64,000 nt of DNA. It comes from Hirudo medicinalis. Lineage: Eukaryota; Annelida; Clitellata; Hirudinida; Hirudinidae. Under the pieces are notes generated by a model. It worked only from the letters and a program-made list of their open reading frames with translations, had not been told where the DNA came from and did no database searches. The DNA lies in NCBI GenBank assembly GCA_011800805.1, contig MPNW01000168.1, positions 270,614 through 334,613 of the forward strand. The letters run 5' to 3'. A program made the translations under genes and the position numbers. This document shows, piece by piece, positions 53,199-64,000 of the stretch (positions are counted from its first letter, which is position 1; each line of letters starts with the position of its first letter).

Positions 53199-55734
53199 TC
53201 ATACATTAGCAACGACCACCATCTTAAATTCTGAGTCTTGCTTTGTATTGTAGAGGACAGGTGATGTCGGTCTCGGTTGGGTTTCATCTTTAACAGCATT
53301 AGAATCATTTTTCTGAGAAACACATCCACGACTACGACAACAACACGCAACCATGAAGCCAAGCAAACATTTTAAAACAGTTTTTGTAGACTCTCGGAAG
53401 CTTGAGCTGAAATAGCAGTAAATGAGAGGATTGATGCAACAGTTTGCTGAGCCTAACCACTGGGCAACTGGGATAAGGTAATCGAAGTAAAGAGCCCGTT
53501 CGGTCCTTTTGAGAGTCGATCCCAAGAGGATGCGGAATTTAAGTAGATAAAGAGGCAGCCATGAGAGAGCGAATATGACGGTTACTGCAACGAGCATGCG
53601 AACCACTCGAGTCTTTGATGCCCTGATCTTTCGGTCGATCTGAGTTCCCCTCGTGTTTGAAACTTCTCTGCGACACACCTGGAGAATCAACCATTTTGTG
53701 GGATCATAGACGCTTAGTACAACAACATCTAACACTAATAAATGATTTCATAGACAAATATCTTTTGAAGTGTTTTCCAACACGACTTCCGCAAGACCGA
53801 AACCCATCTTTTCTCGTGGTTTGATAAATAATCCCCTCATAATGTCCTTTCCAACAGTTTTTTCGACAACGGAACAATGGATATTAGATGTTGAGGGTAA
53901 GAATTATCCCGTTGTTTGCGTCATTAATGTGAATATTAGCAATGATGATCGAAATTCTGCTTTTGGGAGCATATTTCGTAATTGAGAGGACGGTATTTAT
54001 TGCCTGTGATGGAAATCGTGTCCTAAATCATAAATTCATTTAATTACCTTTAATTCAAGGATATTAATAAACATTCATTGAGATGTTGAAATTCATTCGG
54101 CGTTTTTCAAAGAACCAGATAAAGTTTATTTTCACAAATGATGCCAATATTCAACCTTTATTCCTATGAGAATGTAGAGCAGGGACATGATGCAGAGAGG
54201 GATGATGTAGAATAAGATGAAGACCGTCATGATGAAGAGCTGGAAGATGGGACTTTTTGTGTTCAGCGAACAAAAAGTTCCTAAGGGGCGGATCATTTCG
54301 TAGAGGATGATCCATGGAATCTGGATGCAGGCTGGAAGCAACCAGATTATGATGATGATGATGGAGCCTCTCCGTGACGATATTATTACTTTCATCGGGT
54401 ACATTATTACGCAGAACCTGAGGAAAATAATTCAACTGCTGAACGTTTCAAGGTCAAAAATGATTTGAAAAATCATTAAAACAGTGTTACAACAAACGTT
54501 TTTCATCATTCAGAATTGTTGAAATCAACAATAGAAAACAATGACCATAAAATGGCATGCGATCTTATTTTATGAGAACTGTTAAAAATCAGTTTGTTAA
54601 AAAGAAACTAAAACACTGTTAGCGATAAGTCCGTTAGTAATTTTTAATTCTAGGCATTCTCCGATGAAAGTTTGCAAGATTTCCAGTACAATGTGTTTGC
54701 ATTTGAACTGTTACTAATGTATTTGAATACGATATGGCAACTATAAAAAGAGGTTGATAATTCCTTCTCTCAACTCTCATGCAATTTAGATCATTCTTCT
54801 TCCTTGTGGATATTTCTAAAATGTTGACCTTCACCGACTTGTCACATCTTTTAGCAGGAAGTAATTCTTTTCGGGTCACTTTTGAGCACCATTGACTGCT
54901 CCGAATTAATTTTTGTTTGTTTGATGTTTATTTAAGTTCATGTGCTTTATTCAATATTCAAGAAATGAATGAATGAGTGAATGAATTTGACCTTTAAAAG
55001 CTTTAAAACGTCTAATATTTTCTAGGTTCGCAATTTAGATTATTATCGCATAAGTGTCAGGGGCTGTCCACAAATGACATAAATTTTGGCCTATTTTGTT
55101 ACCCCCACCCTCCCCAGTGTCACATTTCGTCATAGAAACAATACTCCCACTAATATAACATTTTTCTTCTGTTTAATTTTTCAAAAATCTTCAATTGATG
55201 TGTCGTCATTTATGGATGGCCCCTAACTGGGTCTACTTGAGGCAAATGTCACTAAAGTCTTTAATAAATATCGTCCTTAATCCCTGATGGAGTCTCAATG
55301 TCAAATGAATACTATTGCTTAAACATTCTTCAAAGCTTTGAGTTCAAGATGTTGCTTCTGGAAGATAAGAATGATAATATGTGAGTTTGAAAACAAACAG
55401 ATTTGTCTTCAAATATAGATTGTACATTGTTTTTAATTAATGGAAAGCGTCTCAAGTGCAAGTTAGCTCAGAGGGTTTCGTTCGTTCATGCGGCGGTAAT
55501 GGCAACAGTCGCAATGTTTCATATTCGAAACCCAGCCTGCACTGCTGTTTAAATGGTTGAAAAAAAGTCACATGCCCCTGATACTATGCATGTGGTGCTG
55601 TGGAGTAAATAAATGGAGTACATGTATCAGAAACCTTTCTATGGCAACGGCTGTCAAGGTGTTGACGGAGGCAAGGATGACGACAGCTTGCAAGTAGGGG
55701 ATGGTTTTGCAGAGGAACCAACCCAGTTGCCACT
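53199..55734 (-). CDS. Class A neuropeptide-type GPCR, 5' exons not found
   Basis: Three consistent exons: 55734-55635 (enters phase 1; TM3 region with WFLCKT and LTAVAIER), 54417-54156 (ERF in place of DRY, then TM4 and TM5, with an extracellular FCSL cysteine) and 53678-53199 (third loop, TM6 with ALSWLPLYLL, TM7 with SANCCINPLIYCYFSSSFR, a Cys-rich palmitoylation-type cluster ACCCRSRGC, and the C-terminus). Together they code for about 280 residues. NPLIY and the absence of an amine-binding Asp in TM3 suggest a peptide receptor. IPVAQWLGSANCCINP resembles RYamide/NPFF/trissin-type receptors, but the ligand cannot be named. TM1-TM2 would lie right of 55,740 and I did not find them. Confidence 0.8.
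55459..55620 (+). repeat. tRNA-derived SINE copy, tail type B, antisense in a GPCR intron
   Basis: A box TAGCTCAGAGGG near 55467, GGCGGTAATGGCAACAGTCG, B box ATTCGAAACCC near 55518, then GCCTGCACTGC and the tail CTATGCATGTGGTGC with TAAATAAAT. The tail ends about 15 bp from the 5' splice site of the TM3 exon. Confidence 0.85.
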
Positions 55735-55739
55735 CTGTT

Positions 55740-58370
55740 AAGGTTTAAAATGAAGTCAAACAACATGTTGATTTCTCTACTTGCTCTTTAACGTTCTCCA
55801 ATGTGCTACAAAATCAATCACATCAGTCTCAGCTCTTTTGTGGCATAGATTTTTCCAACATTTATTTTAAGAACAAGTTAAATTGGAACTAATTGTTGGC
55901 TTTCTTTAAATTGTATTTACAATATAATAAACTTATTTTGATAATTTAAAAGTTTAGTTAGTTTTTATAAATAAATATTTACAAATAATTGGAGCAGCCA
56001 GAAAAACAAATAAAATTTGCACAAAATAAGTTAATTTTCAATGCATTTGAAGTTGTTCTGGTGTCTTCTCTTAAGCAGTTCTTAGAGTTGGGTAGAGGCC
56101 ACTACAGATCTTTACTAGTCAAAAATCAACGAGAGAAGACCCAAACAAATAATGTAAAGCGAAAATATTTGTATAACTACTTATTGTTGCATTTGTATAA
56201 CTACGTATTGTTATTGCATTTCTCTTAGAAAAGATGGTCCAAAATGTCCACACCATTGAAGATTGATTTGGGATGTGTTGGTCTTAATGGGGTTTAATGG
56301 CTGAAAATTCTTTCAAAAGGAGCTGAAGTGGCAAGAATGAGAGAACGATAATATCTCAAATAAATTCAAGAAAATGTTGAATCTGCTGTCAGTCTGAACC
56401 ATCAATCAGGCGTTTTCATTCTTCATAACATAAAGCTTTAGAAAGGTGTCACACCCTTTTAAGAATTTCTGTCATGTCGGCAATTCAGATACTTTCTGAA
56501 TTTTAGCAATTAAAAAGGAACCACATGCTGCGGTTCAACGCAATATCGATACCAAAAACAAGTTCATGGCTCGTCATATCAAGGCCGAGACACTGCTATG
56601 CATGATCGATATCAGTACCAACATGATAATAATAATAATAATATTATTAATAATGACGATTATGATAATAATATATTAATAATAGTTAAGGTGCCGCACA
56701 GTCCTTGGCTTCGTGATGACTTCCTGAAGATATGAGTCTTCAGGTGACGCTTTAAGAGCTCCAGGGATGGTTGAGCTCTTACGAGGGGGTAGTTTATTCC
56801 AGACAGCATCTCAAAAATAGACCTCAAGAATGCTCGAGACCGAGGCCGAGGTCACCTCAGAAAATATGTTTTAATCTCCAAGTTCCCGAACAATAAATAA
56901 AGGCGTCGACAACACGGACTGTTTATCACCCTCTAACGAATTTCCTGCGGAATTTCCTGCTTATATTTAGATTAAAAGTCGGCAAACCTGATGTATACTA
57001 GCTGGAGAACGTAAATGTTAACTTTATTACTCATGAAAACATTAATTTGTCATTTATTTCCATTCATTTTGAAAATATCTTTTTAGACATATTTTGTAGA
57101 AATTTCAATCTGATGTTGCGATGTTCATGTTTGACGATTGACGACAATGTACTAAACAATTGGAATAAAGCATATTAATTAACTCAAATTAATTAACGAG
57201 TTGTGAGACCATTGCTTTATTATTTGAAGTCACTTCGTTGCCTCAAAATCCGGGTTAATTTGCTTGATTCCTCCCTTAATCTCCCTTTTTGTTCAGTTCT
57301 TTAATATGCAATATTCTTTAATATTAGCCTCTCAATTTACAAAACATCAAATTTCCTTTCATTCATTGAGAATAACTTTGTAAGTCGCTCACACGAATTT
57401 AATTTATTTGAAATTTGCAGGTTTAAAAAAGATTTAGTTATGTTTTTTGCTTCGATATACGGGGGATGATTAAATATGTTTTTGTACTAAAAATTGTTTT
57501 TTTACTGAAACATAATCTCATGAAATCTCTTAATTTTCTGTTGGATTACTTACTCATTCCCACCAATAAATCAAGAAGTACCATTAAGCTTTGTTTTTGC
57601 GTTTCCTACATTCCTAAATTTCTTTTTCGAAAAATGCTTAATTTGATTATAAAAAGAGACGTTCCAACGGAGGTGTTGCACCCTTGGTTTAGAAATTTAA
57701 ATATTTAAGGGAAAATTGTTTTAGATTGCTCCATCTGTGGTCAATGTCGCTCTTCTCTGTTAAAATAGAAATACTTGCTACGAAAGCCCCTTCGGCACTC
57801 AGACGTTGACTGAGTTCTTCCGTCAGCTTAATTACGTTCGTCTGACTTTTTAGAACTCCTTCAGTAATTTCTACTCTCATTTCTTTAACATAACAAAACA
57901 AGAGGAGAATTCTTTTCTAGACGATGGATGATTATTCTAAAAAGAACTTGCAAGGCATTCGGTGTTTTGATTGCTGGGAAATAAGGATCAATGTCTGATT
58001 AGATTTTATTTGTTTTATTTTTTTTTAACTTTTCAGAAAGTTATTAGAGCGAAGATGATTTCAAGAATCGAGAAAATTTGATGGACGTCATTAAAAATGT
58101 TCCATTGTTTTTCTGTTCGGTCCTTCAGGATTTTGATTGCGCCCAAGTCCGGAAATATTTGCATTAACGGCTTGTTCTAAAAATGTTTTCATTTTCACCA
58201 GGCAACAGATGGAAGGGCACCGTTATGACTTGAAATAAGATTTTCGACAGGCGTTTAATTTTTTAATTAACGAAAGTTTGAAAAAAGAAATCCCATAATT
58301 ACTAAGTATATATTAGTTGTAGTATGTGAGCGTCACATTTCGTATTTAAGCCTAATTTATAAAATGAGGC
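55740..58370. other. No gene seen; one dispersed repeat copy
   Basis: AT-rich with short frames on both strands. I searched for TM1-TM2 exons of the GPCR and found none. A divergent repeat copy lies at 56690-56880. Confidence 0.45.
56690..56880 (+). repeat. Dispersed SINE/MITE-like repeat, copy 2
   Basis: Blocks AAGGTGCCGCACAGTCCTTGG, ATGAGTCTTCAGGTGACG, GGTTGAGCTC and GGGGGTAGTTTATTCCAGAC follow in the same order as in the copy at 41880-42095. It is preceded by an AAT/ATT-rich stretch. Confidence 0.6.
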
Positions 58371-58374
58371 ATGC

Positions 58375-58540
58375 AGTGGTGGATTTAGGGAGGCCGGGGA
58401 GGGCCACGATCCCCGTGATTTTTAAAATCCTAAAAAAAAAAATCAATTAAATCTATTTAAATTTAAAAATTTATTTTATTTCTATAATTTACGACTTTGA
58501 ACGAAAATATTAGTAGCTGCGCCCCCAATCCGCTACTGGT
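58375..58540. mobile_element. Candidate short non-autonomous DNA transposon (MITE)
   Basis: CAGTGGTGGATTTAGGG at the left end is an imperfect inverted match to CCCCCAATCCGCTACTG at the right end, about 160 bp apart. This arrangement, with CAGNGGYGGATT ends, recalls hAT-type MITEs. I see no clear target-site duplication. Confidence 0.5.
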
Positions 58541-59156
58541 TCCGATGTGCGGCTGTCCGCCAAGGTGTTCTAGATCTGCCGCCGGTGGCATGAAGCTTAC
58601 ATCGGTATGATGATGTCATCGTTCTCATGGTAACTTTAACATGAAACATGATGGTGCTTAGCTTTTACATTCATTTAAGTTGAGATAAATTAAATTGATA
58701 ACTTCCCTTAGACTTTAAATGTCCCAACTGTTTTGAAAGATTTTTTCCGATCTTTACCTCTTTAAATGGGCTGGTTTGAGGAAATGAACATTCGTTAAAG
58801 ACGAGTAATGTACATATGCACATTTTTTTCTTACTTATATTGATTGTAACGAGATCTTTGAATTATTGTAATATCTAATGCTTAGAGTGAAGGCTCAGAA
58901 TGATTGAATAAATTAAAATAAAGACACTGCGCTGGTTTTGATTTCACTTTGTTTCCCACTTGTTTTTCCATTGGAATTACCAGTATAATCCTGAGACGTC
59001 ATTAAAATTCTTTTAGGGGTAATCAATTCTTGCTCCACTTTCTGAAAGGTTGCAAAAATTCCAGAATATTCCATTATTTCAGAAATTTACCTGATGCTCT
59101 GCTTAATAATAAAGTATGTGAGAGTGGAAGAATTTTCCTCGCTCCATCGACCAGGG

Positions 59157-59264
59157 GCATAACATAACATAACATGACATGACATGACATGACATGACAT
59201 GACATAACATAACATAACATAACATAACATAACATAACATAACATGACATGACATAACATAATA
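59157..59264. repeat. Pentanucleotide satellite (ATAAC/ATGAC)
   Basis: About twenty units, with ATGAC variants grouped in two blocks inside an ATAAC array. Open frames through it encode only repeating Cys/Tyr/Val/Met and are artefacts. Confidence 0.95.
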
Positions 59265-60387
59265 TAAGAATCACCGATAACCAACTTAACAACTTCTGCG
59301 ATTGAATTTTTAGACATTTTAAAAATAAAATTAACATTTTTGAAGTCTTTCTTCATTTGACGGATGTGAAAGTTATAAATGAAGGAGAAAGTGCTCAAAT
59401 GATTAAAAAATTGAGGAGGTGAGAGTTATTAGCATTTGTGAATGATGAAGATAGAACGCTCAGTTAATATCTGATTTACATCTAGACAAATTATTTGACG
59501 AAGAGATGAATAGCATGGATTAGTCATTCCTGTGTCTTCTCCAAGCAAATATATTCCTTGGTCAAACATGATCAGACGAAGCTCAGAGGGATAATATTCT
59601 ATTGATCACTAATCTGATTTTTGGAGAAGAAATGTGTCGAATGTTTAGGAAAAATATTTTAGTTTCTTTATTCTTATTTCTTATTAGTGGATTTATTTTT
59701 GGTTTGTTCATATCAATAAAGGTTCACGCAGTAGAAATTCAAGTTCATTATCAATATTTACCTTATTTACGAACTTATATTGCATCAATTATTGGAAGTA
59801 GACATCAAAATAATAAAAACTATTTATATTTCTTAGTCTGAAGTTATCCTCGTATCAACCTTTGCTCAGTGATGATTGTTGAACGATTAACTTTATTCTG
59901 AAGTTCGACATTAACCTGAGTTTACTTTAATTCTTACTCAAGCAATTATAAGAAAACTTCCGTGGAATTTTAACTTGAAAATCATTTTTCTTTTCAAATA
60001 AAATAAAAAATACTTTTCGTTTTGATTATATGTATGACCAGGACAATTAACGTAGTCAAATTTTTTCAGCTCTTATTTTAGAATTTTTACTTTAAGTGCG
60101 CTGACGTTTAAGCAGTTACCTGACTTTCAGCGAAGAGAAAATTGAAGAGAAAAAAATTCTCTAAAAGCAAAAATGATGACCTGAGAACATTACGCATGAA
60201 TGGCGCAGTTATGGAATGGGATTTAGCGGATGACTAATGTCTTGAAATTAACATTTGGAGGTTGTAGTTAGATGAACAGCAGATTCGAATTAATAGTCCA
60301 ATTAGTTGGCAGATCAACATCCAAAAGCATGCGTTGTTTGTCAGCAATTAACTCTAAAAGATATTATTGAATTATTATTGACCTATT

Positions 60388-60535
60388 AATGGAGTGCAAG
60401 TTAGCTCAGAAGTTTGCGTTCCTGAGTAAATGTCGTATCATGTCGTGTTCGCAACCCAGCTTTGGAATAAGCGCTGTATGAATAGTTAACAAACAGTGCT
60501 TCTGACGCTATGCATGTTGCGATAAATAAATTAAC
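60388..60535 (+). repeat. tRNA-derived SINE copy, tail type B
   Basis: Starts GTGCAAGTTAGCTCAGAAG (A box), has GTGTTCGCAACCCAGC (degenerate B box) and ends CTATGCATGTTGCG with TAAATAAAT. It lacks part of the central head seen in other copies. Confidence 0.75.
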
Positions 60536-61659
60536 GAAAATTGTAGCTAAATTATTTCTGGATAATCAATAATCAAGTTTGCAATTACTTGATGGAAGCT
60601 TTATGTAATTCGCTCCAAAGTTTATGAAATAGAAATGATTTAAATTTTACTTGTAGCAAAATTTGATGGCCCGCTAATTAGTAAGTAACTATTTTATCAA
60701 ATATTAATATAATAAGCAAAAGCTGATGTTGCTATGTTATGTCGAGTCAAGCGAAACTGAAGTTGTTGGTCGAGGATCCTACTCACATTATCCGCTCACA
60801 TTATTATTGTTATTTTTATTTCCCCACAATATTATCATATTGTTATTTCATCCATATTATCTTATTATTATCCTATTTATGTTGTCATATTATAATCCTT
60901 TTCATATTTTGAAGTAAATTTCCTGAACTCAAGAAGAAATATCTCGAAGCAAGTTGGAGAATAAATCAGACCAAGCATCTGGAAAAGTTCGTTCCAGCAC
61001 ATCTTTGTGACAGGTTTTATTTTAAAAGTGAGTCATAATTTACTAGCACTTCCGAGGCCACCTCGTGGAAGTCTTCAAATCATTGTGGGACATTTACGAG
61101 GTTCTGGCATTGATGAATTAGACAAGGAAAGTAACATATAAATTTAACTTTCTTTTTAAAGTTCTTCACTCTTCCCCCCAACAAATGGTGACGGCCACTG
61201 ATCTTCAGAAGTTGCTGATGCGATGACAAACTCCATCTACGACTTCAATAACTCATTCAAAGTTATTACTGCTTCTAACGCGATGAATGGCCTGTAATTT
61301 AATAAATAAAAAGCAGCACATTTTTAGCGTTGCGTCAAAATAAAACACTTTACCGACCTAACTTTGCACTATTTTATGCTCTAATTGTTTTGTAATCACT
61401 TTGTTATTAGATTAACACATTACGCTTCAGAAGCCAGAATACATTCTAATTCTGGAAATGGCAGTTTTAAAAAGAAAGGAAGCTTTGAACTTCCTCATGG
61501 AAATAAACACAAATTTGCAATGCCTGGTGGGAATTCATTCCTGATCGTATGGCCTCACAGTGTTCATTACGCAAAAAAATGCCCACTAGTCTGAATGGGT
61601 TCGATGCTAGGTTCGTCGAATTGACACATCGACAAATGCCTGTTGGTCTGAGGCCTTGG

Positions 61660-61692
61660 ATGGATGGATGGATGGATGGATAGATGGGTGGT
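61660..61692. repeat. (GGAT)n microsatellite
   Basis: Seven GGAT-type units. The short open frames through it are repeat artefacts. Confidence 0.9.
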
Positions 61693-62049
61693 TTGATACA
61701 TCGAATGAATTTAACATCGCACCTGATTCCAGTTCAGATAAAAAAAAGATTTTTTTTTATCAGAAACTCAAGCAGAAAGTATTTCTTCAACTTGTGGCTT
61801 TTGTCACGCAAACGATCGAAATGGCTGACACGAAAGTTGTGTGACAAATATTTCATTATTTTTTGTAATTAGATCTGTTCTTATTGGTATTAGTAATTTC
61901 TTTTTTTCCTTAATACTCCGCCTTGGAACTCCGAGGCTCCTCAGAGGAGTTCTTCAAAAGTTTCGGCGCTAAGTTTTTCCTGACGTTTTCGGGGGCGGGC
62001 CGCATCCCATGATCAGCCGGATGTCGGTTTTCACCTTCCGGACCCAACA

Positions 62050-62640
62050 TTATATTTGCATTTTGTATTTTGCCGATCTTTTGAGTGCCTTATGTATCCG
62101 AATGGGATGTGAAGGCACTTTTTAATCGCTCTACCATTTATATAGCGCCCCTATGGCGGTGGCCATGGAAGCTCTCGGTGGCTTTTTTGTTTGTAACGGC
62201 AGTCGGGAGATTTTCAGGACTCGGCTTTTATTCGACATCATTTGGATGGAAGTCGATAGTAATTTGCGGGCCCGCCTATTACTCCCAGTAATATTATTGC
62301 AGTGGTTTCGGAAGACTTCTTCTGGCTTCTCAGGTGCCAGATCCAGAATGAGGCCGCTTCTGCAGCCTCAGACATTCTTTCTCGGCTAGACAATCCAATC
62401 TTGGTGAGGAAAGCTTAAGTCGACCTGACGACAACGCCTCTTGCTCGATGAGGAAGAGGTCTGTTTTCTAGCCTTTCGCTTCCAGGTCCATCAACAGATC
62501 TGCCTATTTTTATTTGTTTAGCCTTGAACGCATGGCTATATTTAAGCCTGTCTTTCCGTCAGCTCCACCAGAATGATGGCATCCGTCGACGGCTATGAGC
62601 ACAATGTCCGGCCTCTTGCCACTTCCTATCAACACTTGGG
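62050..62640 (-). pseudogene. Decayed retroelement-like coding relic with SINE-type tail
   Basis: Minus-strand frames near 62630-62550 read SGKRPDIVLIAVDG and, after a shift, IILVELTERQ. These resemble the RPDIxL...VxLVELTVPxE block found downstream of reverse transcriptase in some invertebrate retroelement proteins. Further on come KTDLFLIE and C-terminal-like remnants, with several stops and frame changes. Its 3' end (62160-62050) matches the type-A SINE tail at 632-720. Family named by resemblance only. Confidence 0.45.
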
Positions 62641-62863
62641 AGTAGTGTCTCATCCGTTCTAAATCAGCTTACATAATTTTTTTCTCCAGCTTTTATTGAA
62701 CAATTCATCTAATATTCCGTGGTCATTATACATCGCTAACAATTGTTTTTACAAAAGGACAGCCCGAAGGGATGTACTCCCGCTGATGGGCTGCCTGTTC
62801 CAATGAATCAACTCAAAGTCGAAAAAGGAATCAATCAGAAGTGCAAAAATTTAAAGTAGCAGT

Positions 62864-63260
62864 TCAAACAACAGAAATTAGACGCAAGACGAAAAATCCA
62901 CACGAGATGATTTCAATCATATCAAATATATGATTTGTAAGAATGTTTGAATATGGATAAGGACTCAGAGGATATAATGGTGGCGGGAATCGAAGAAAAT
63001 ATGCTCTGGGGCCAGAACATTTCAATGAAAATTTTTTGAGCGAGGTACGAGAAGCTTCAGGTTTATATTTCTCCGAAAAACGTAAACGATAAGAATGAAT
63101 ATCCGATGAACATGTAAACAATTTATTAAAAGACTGAGGCAATAGATTGTTGGCATATTTGAACATGAAGATGGCAGTCAGAAAGTCATTTATATGGTAA
63201 ATATTTAAAATAGAGTTTTCGTAAAAAGGATGGCTTGGAGGATAACGAGGGAGGAATATT
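62864..63260 (-). pseudogene. LINE RT C-terminal region, fragment 1
   Basis: An open stretch begins LNIYHINDFLTAIFMFKYAN and continues NLLPQSFNKLF, then HSYRLRFSEKY and SLKCSGPRAYF. This is the region C-terminal to the RT domain in CR1/Jockey-like elements (consensus FMFKYxNNLLPxxF ... THxYNTR ... FxGPxxWN). The expected W-N after GPR is lost or altered. Confidence 0.7.
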
Positions 63261-63289
63261 AAAGAGGATACGAATAGACCGTTTCTGTG

Positions 63290-63600
63290 ATATGTGAAGA
63301 GAATTTAGCTTCGGACTCAAGACACTCGAACACCGACGCCTCATCCACGATTTATGCCTCTGTCACAAAATATTACTCGAATTCATTCACTGCACAATCC
63401 CCAAATTTCCTGTTTTCATGTTATCTCGCACATGTGATCATACCATACCCTCCGTCTACGTCAAGAAAAATGCTCCATCACTCACAGGCTCTATTTCCTC
63501 ATGAATCGCATCGTGAAACCCTGGAACTTTCTGCCCCAGATATTATCAGCTCCATAACCCATAGTAGAAAGCCTACATTTCCAACACTGATCTAACAAAA
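63290..63600 (+). pseudogene. LINE RT C-terminal region, fragment 2, opposite strand
   Basis: One plus-strand frame gives FGLKTLEHRRLIHDLCLCHK near 63302, matching the GLxSLExRRLxxDLxxxYKI block. Near 63500 it gives MNRIVKPWNFLP, matching RVVxxWNSLP. A stop separates them. It lies between two minus-strand LINE pieces. Confidence 0.65.
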
Positions 63601-63802
63601 TATCTAACAATTTAATGACTTCAAATTTTCAAATTTCTATGCACTCTACATCTTTAAATTGACTGATTCAAATTTGTTATTGGTCACTTGTGACCCTCTT
63701 TTTGGTTGAAATAATTAAAAAAAAGTATAATTGGATGCCCATACAATATTACAATGTAATAAATAAGGATAAATAAACTATAATATAACAAAAGTGCAAT
63801 CT

Positions 63803-64000
63803 TTATGTCAATAAAAATCGAATCTTAGATAAGATCCCTCTGCTCAAGTTAATGTTAATATTTGAGGTTAAACTTTGCAGATTATCGCCCGAACAAAACA
63901 AATTAGTGTCATCAGCAAATAAAATGAAATCTAAGAACTCTGAAGCGTGGCACAAGTCATTAATGTAAATAATGAAAAGAAGTGAACCCATAATGGAGCC
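63803..64000 (-). pseudogene. LINE reverse-transcriptase core, partial, continues past the window
   Basis: GSLLFIIYINDL followed by FADDTNLF: the catalytic FADD box and its upstream partner of non-LTR reverse transcriptases. The frame is open to the window edge and stops at 63803. The fingers and the rest lie beyond 64,000. It may belong to the same element as 62864-63260. Confidence 0.85.

Noticed and set aside
59074..59398. Open frames with repeating Cys-Tyr-Val-Met on the minus strand
   Set aside because: Direct translation of the ATAAC/ATGAC pentanucleotide array.
59602..59841. 79-codon frame with a strongly hydrophobic stretch
   Set aside because: AT-rich sequence easily gives hydrophobic codons; no splice partners, no family match, and it lies in a repeat-rich region.

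Overview
This window is AT-rich animal nuclear DNA. Genes are split by many GT-AG introns, codons join in phase across them, and dispersed tRNA-derived SINEs and LINE/Tc1 relics lie between and inside genes. The gene set (a beta-type octopamine receptor, a Nanchung-like TRPV channel, an arthropod-like Kir channel, together with SNX29, WAPL, CCZ1 and GRB2 homologues) points to a protostome invertebrate. I cannot name the phylum with confidence. I built gene models by hand from splice sites, phase and remembered family features, so exon ends are predictions.

Layout. 1-8.6 kb: gene-poor, with a decayed Tc1-like transposase, a SINE, a LINE tail and simple repeats. 8.6-12.4 kb (+): beta-octopamine-like GPCR in two exons. 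13.0-20.7 kb (-): TRPV channel in about 18 exons, tail-to-tail with the GPCR. 21.2-26.3 kb (-): unrecognised coiled-coil protein in 8 exons. 26.7-29.5 kb (-): CCZ1 in 12 exons. 31-32 kb (-): partial nuclear-type gene with a possible DUF4211 region. 34.4-35.9 kb (-): single-exon Kir channel. 37.1-42.5 kb (+): SNX29. 43.2-43.9 kb (+): small three-helix membrane protein in 6 exons, not recognised. 44.1-45.1 kb (-): GRB2/Drk adaptor with an apparent one-base frameshift. 46.6-50.3 kb (-): WAPL. 53.2-55.7 kb (-): neuropeptide-type GPCR whose 5' part is not found. 56-64 kb: no gene seen; SINEs, a candidate MITE, a pentanucleotide satellite and opposed LINE fragments.

The genes are ordinary and unrelated neighbours: receptor and channel genes of excitable cells, receptor tyrosine kinase signalling (GRB2), endosomal traffic (CCZ1, SNX29) and cohesin release (WAPL). 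I see no operon-like or defence-type system. The most informative non-genic signals are: a SINE family with one head and two 3' tails, one tail shared with a retroelement relic; a 43-bp minisatellite that copies a splice donor; collinear blocks shared between 30-32 kb and 51-52 kb; and the GRB2 frameshift.
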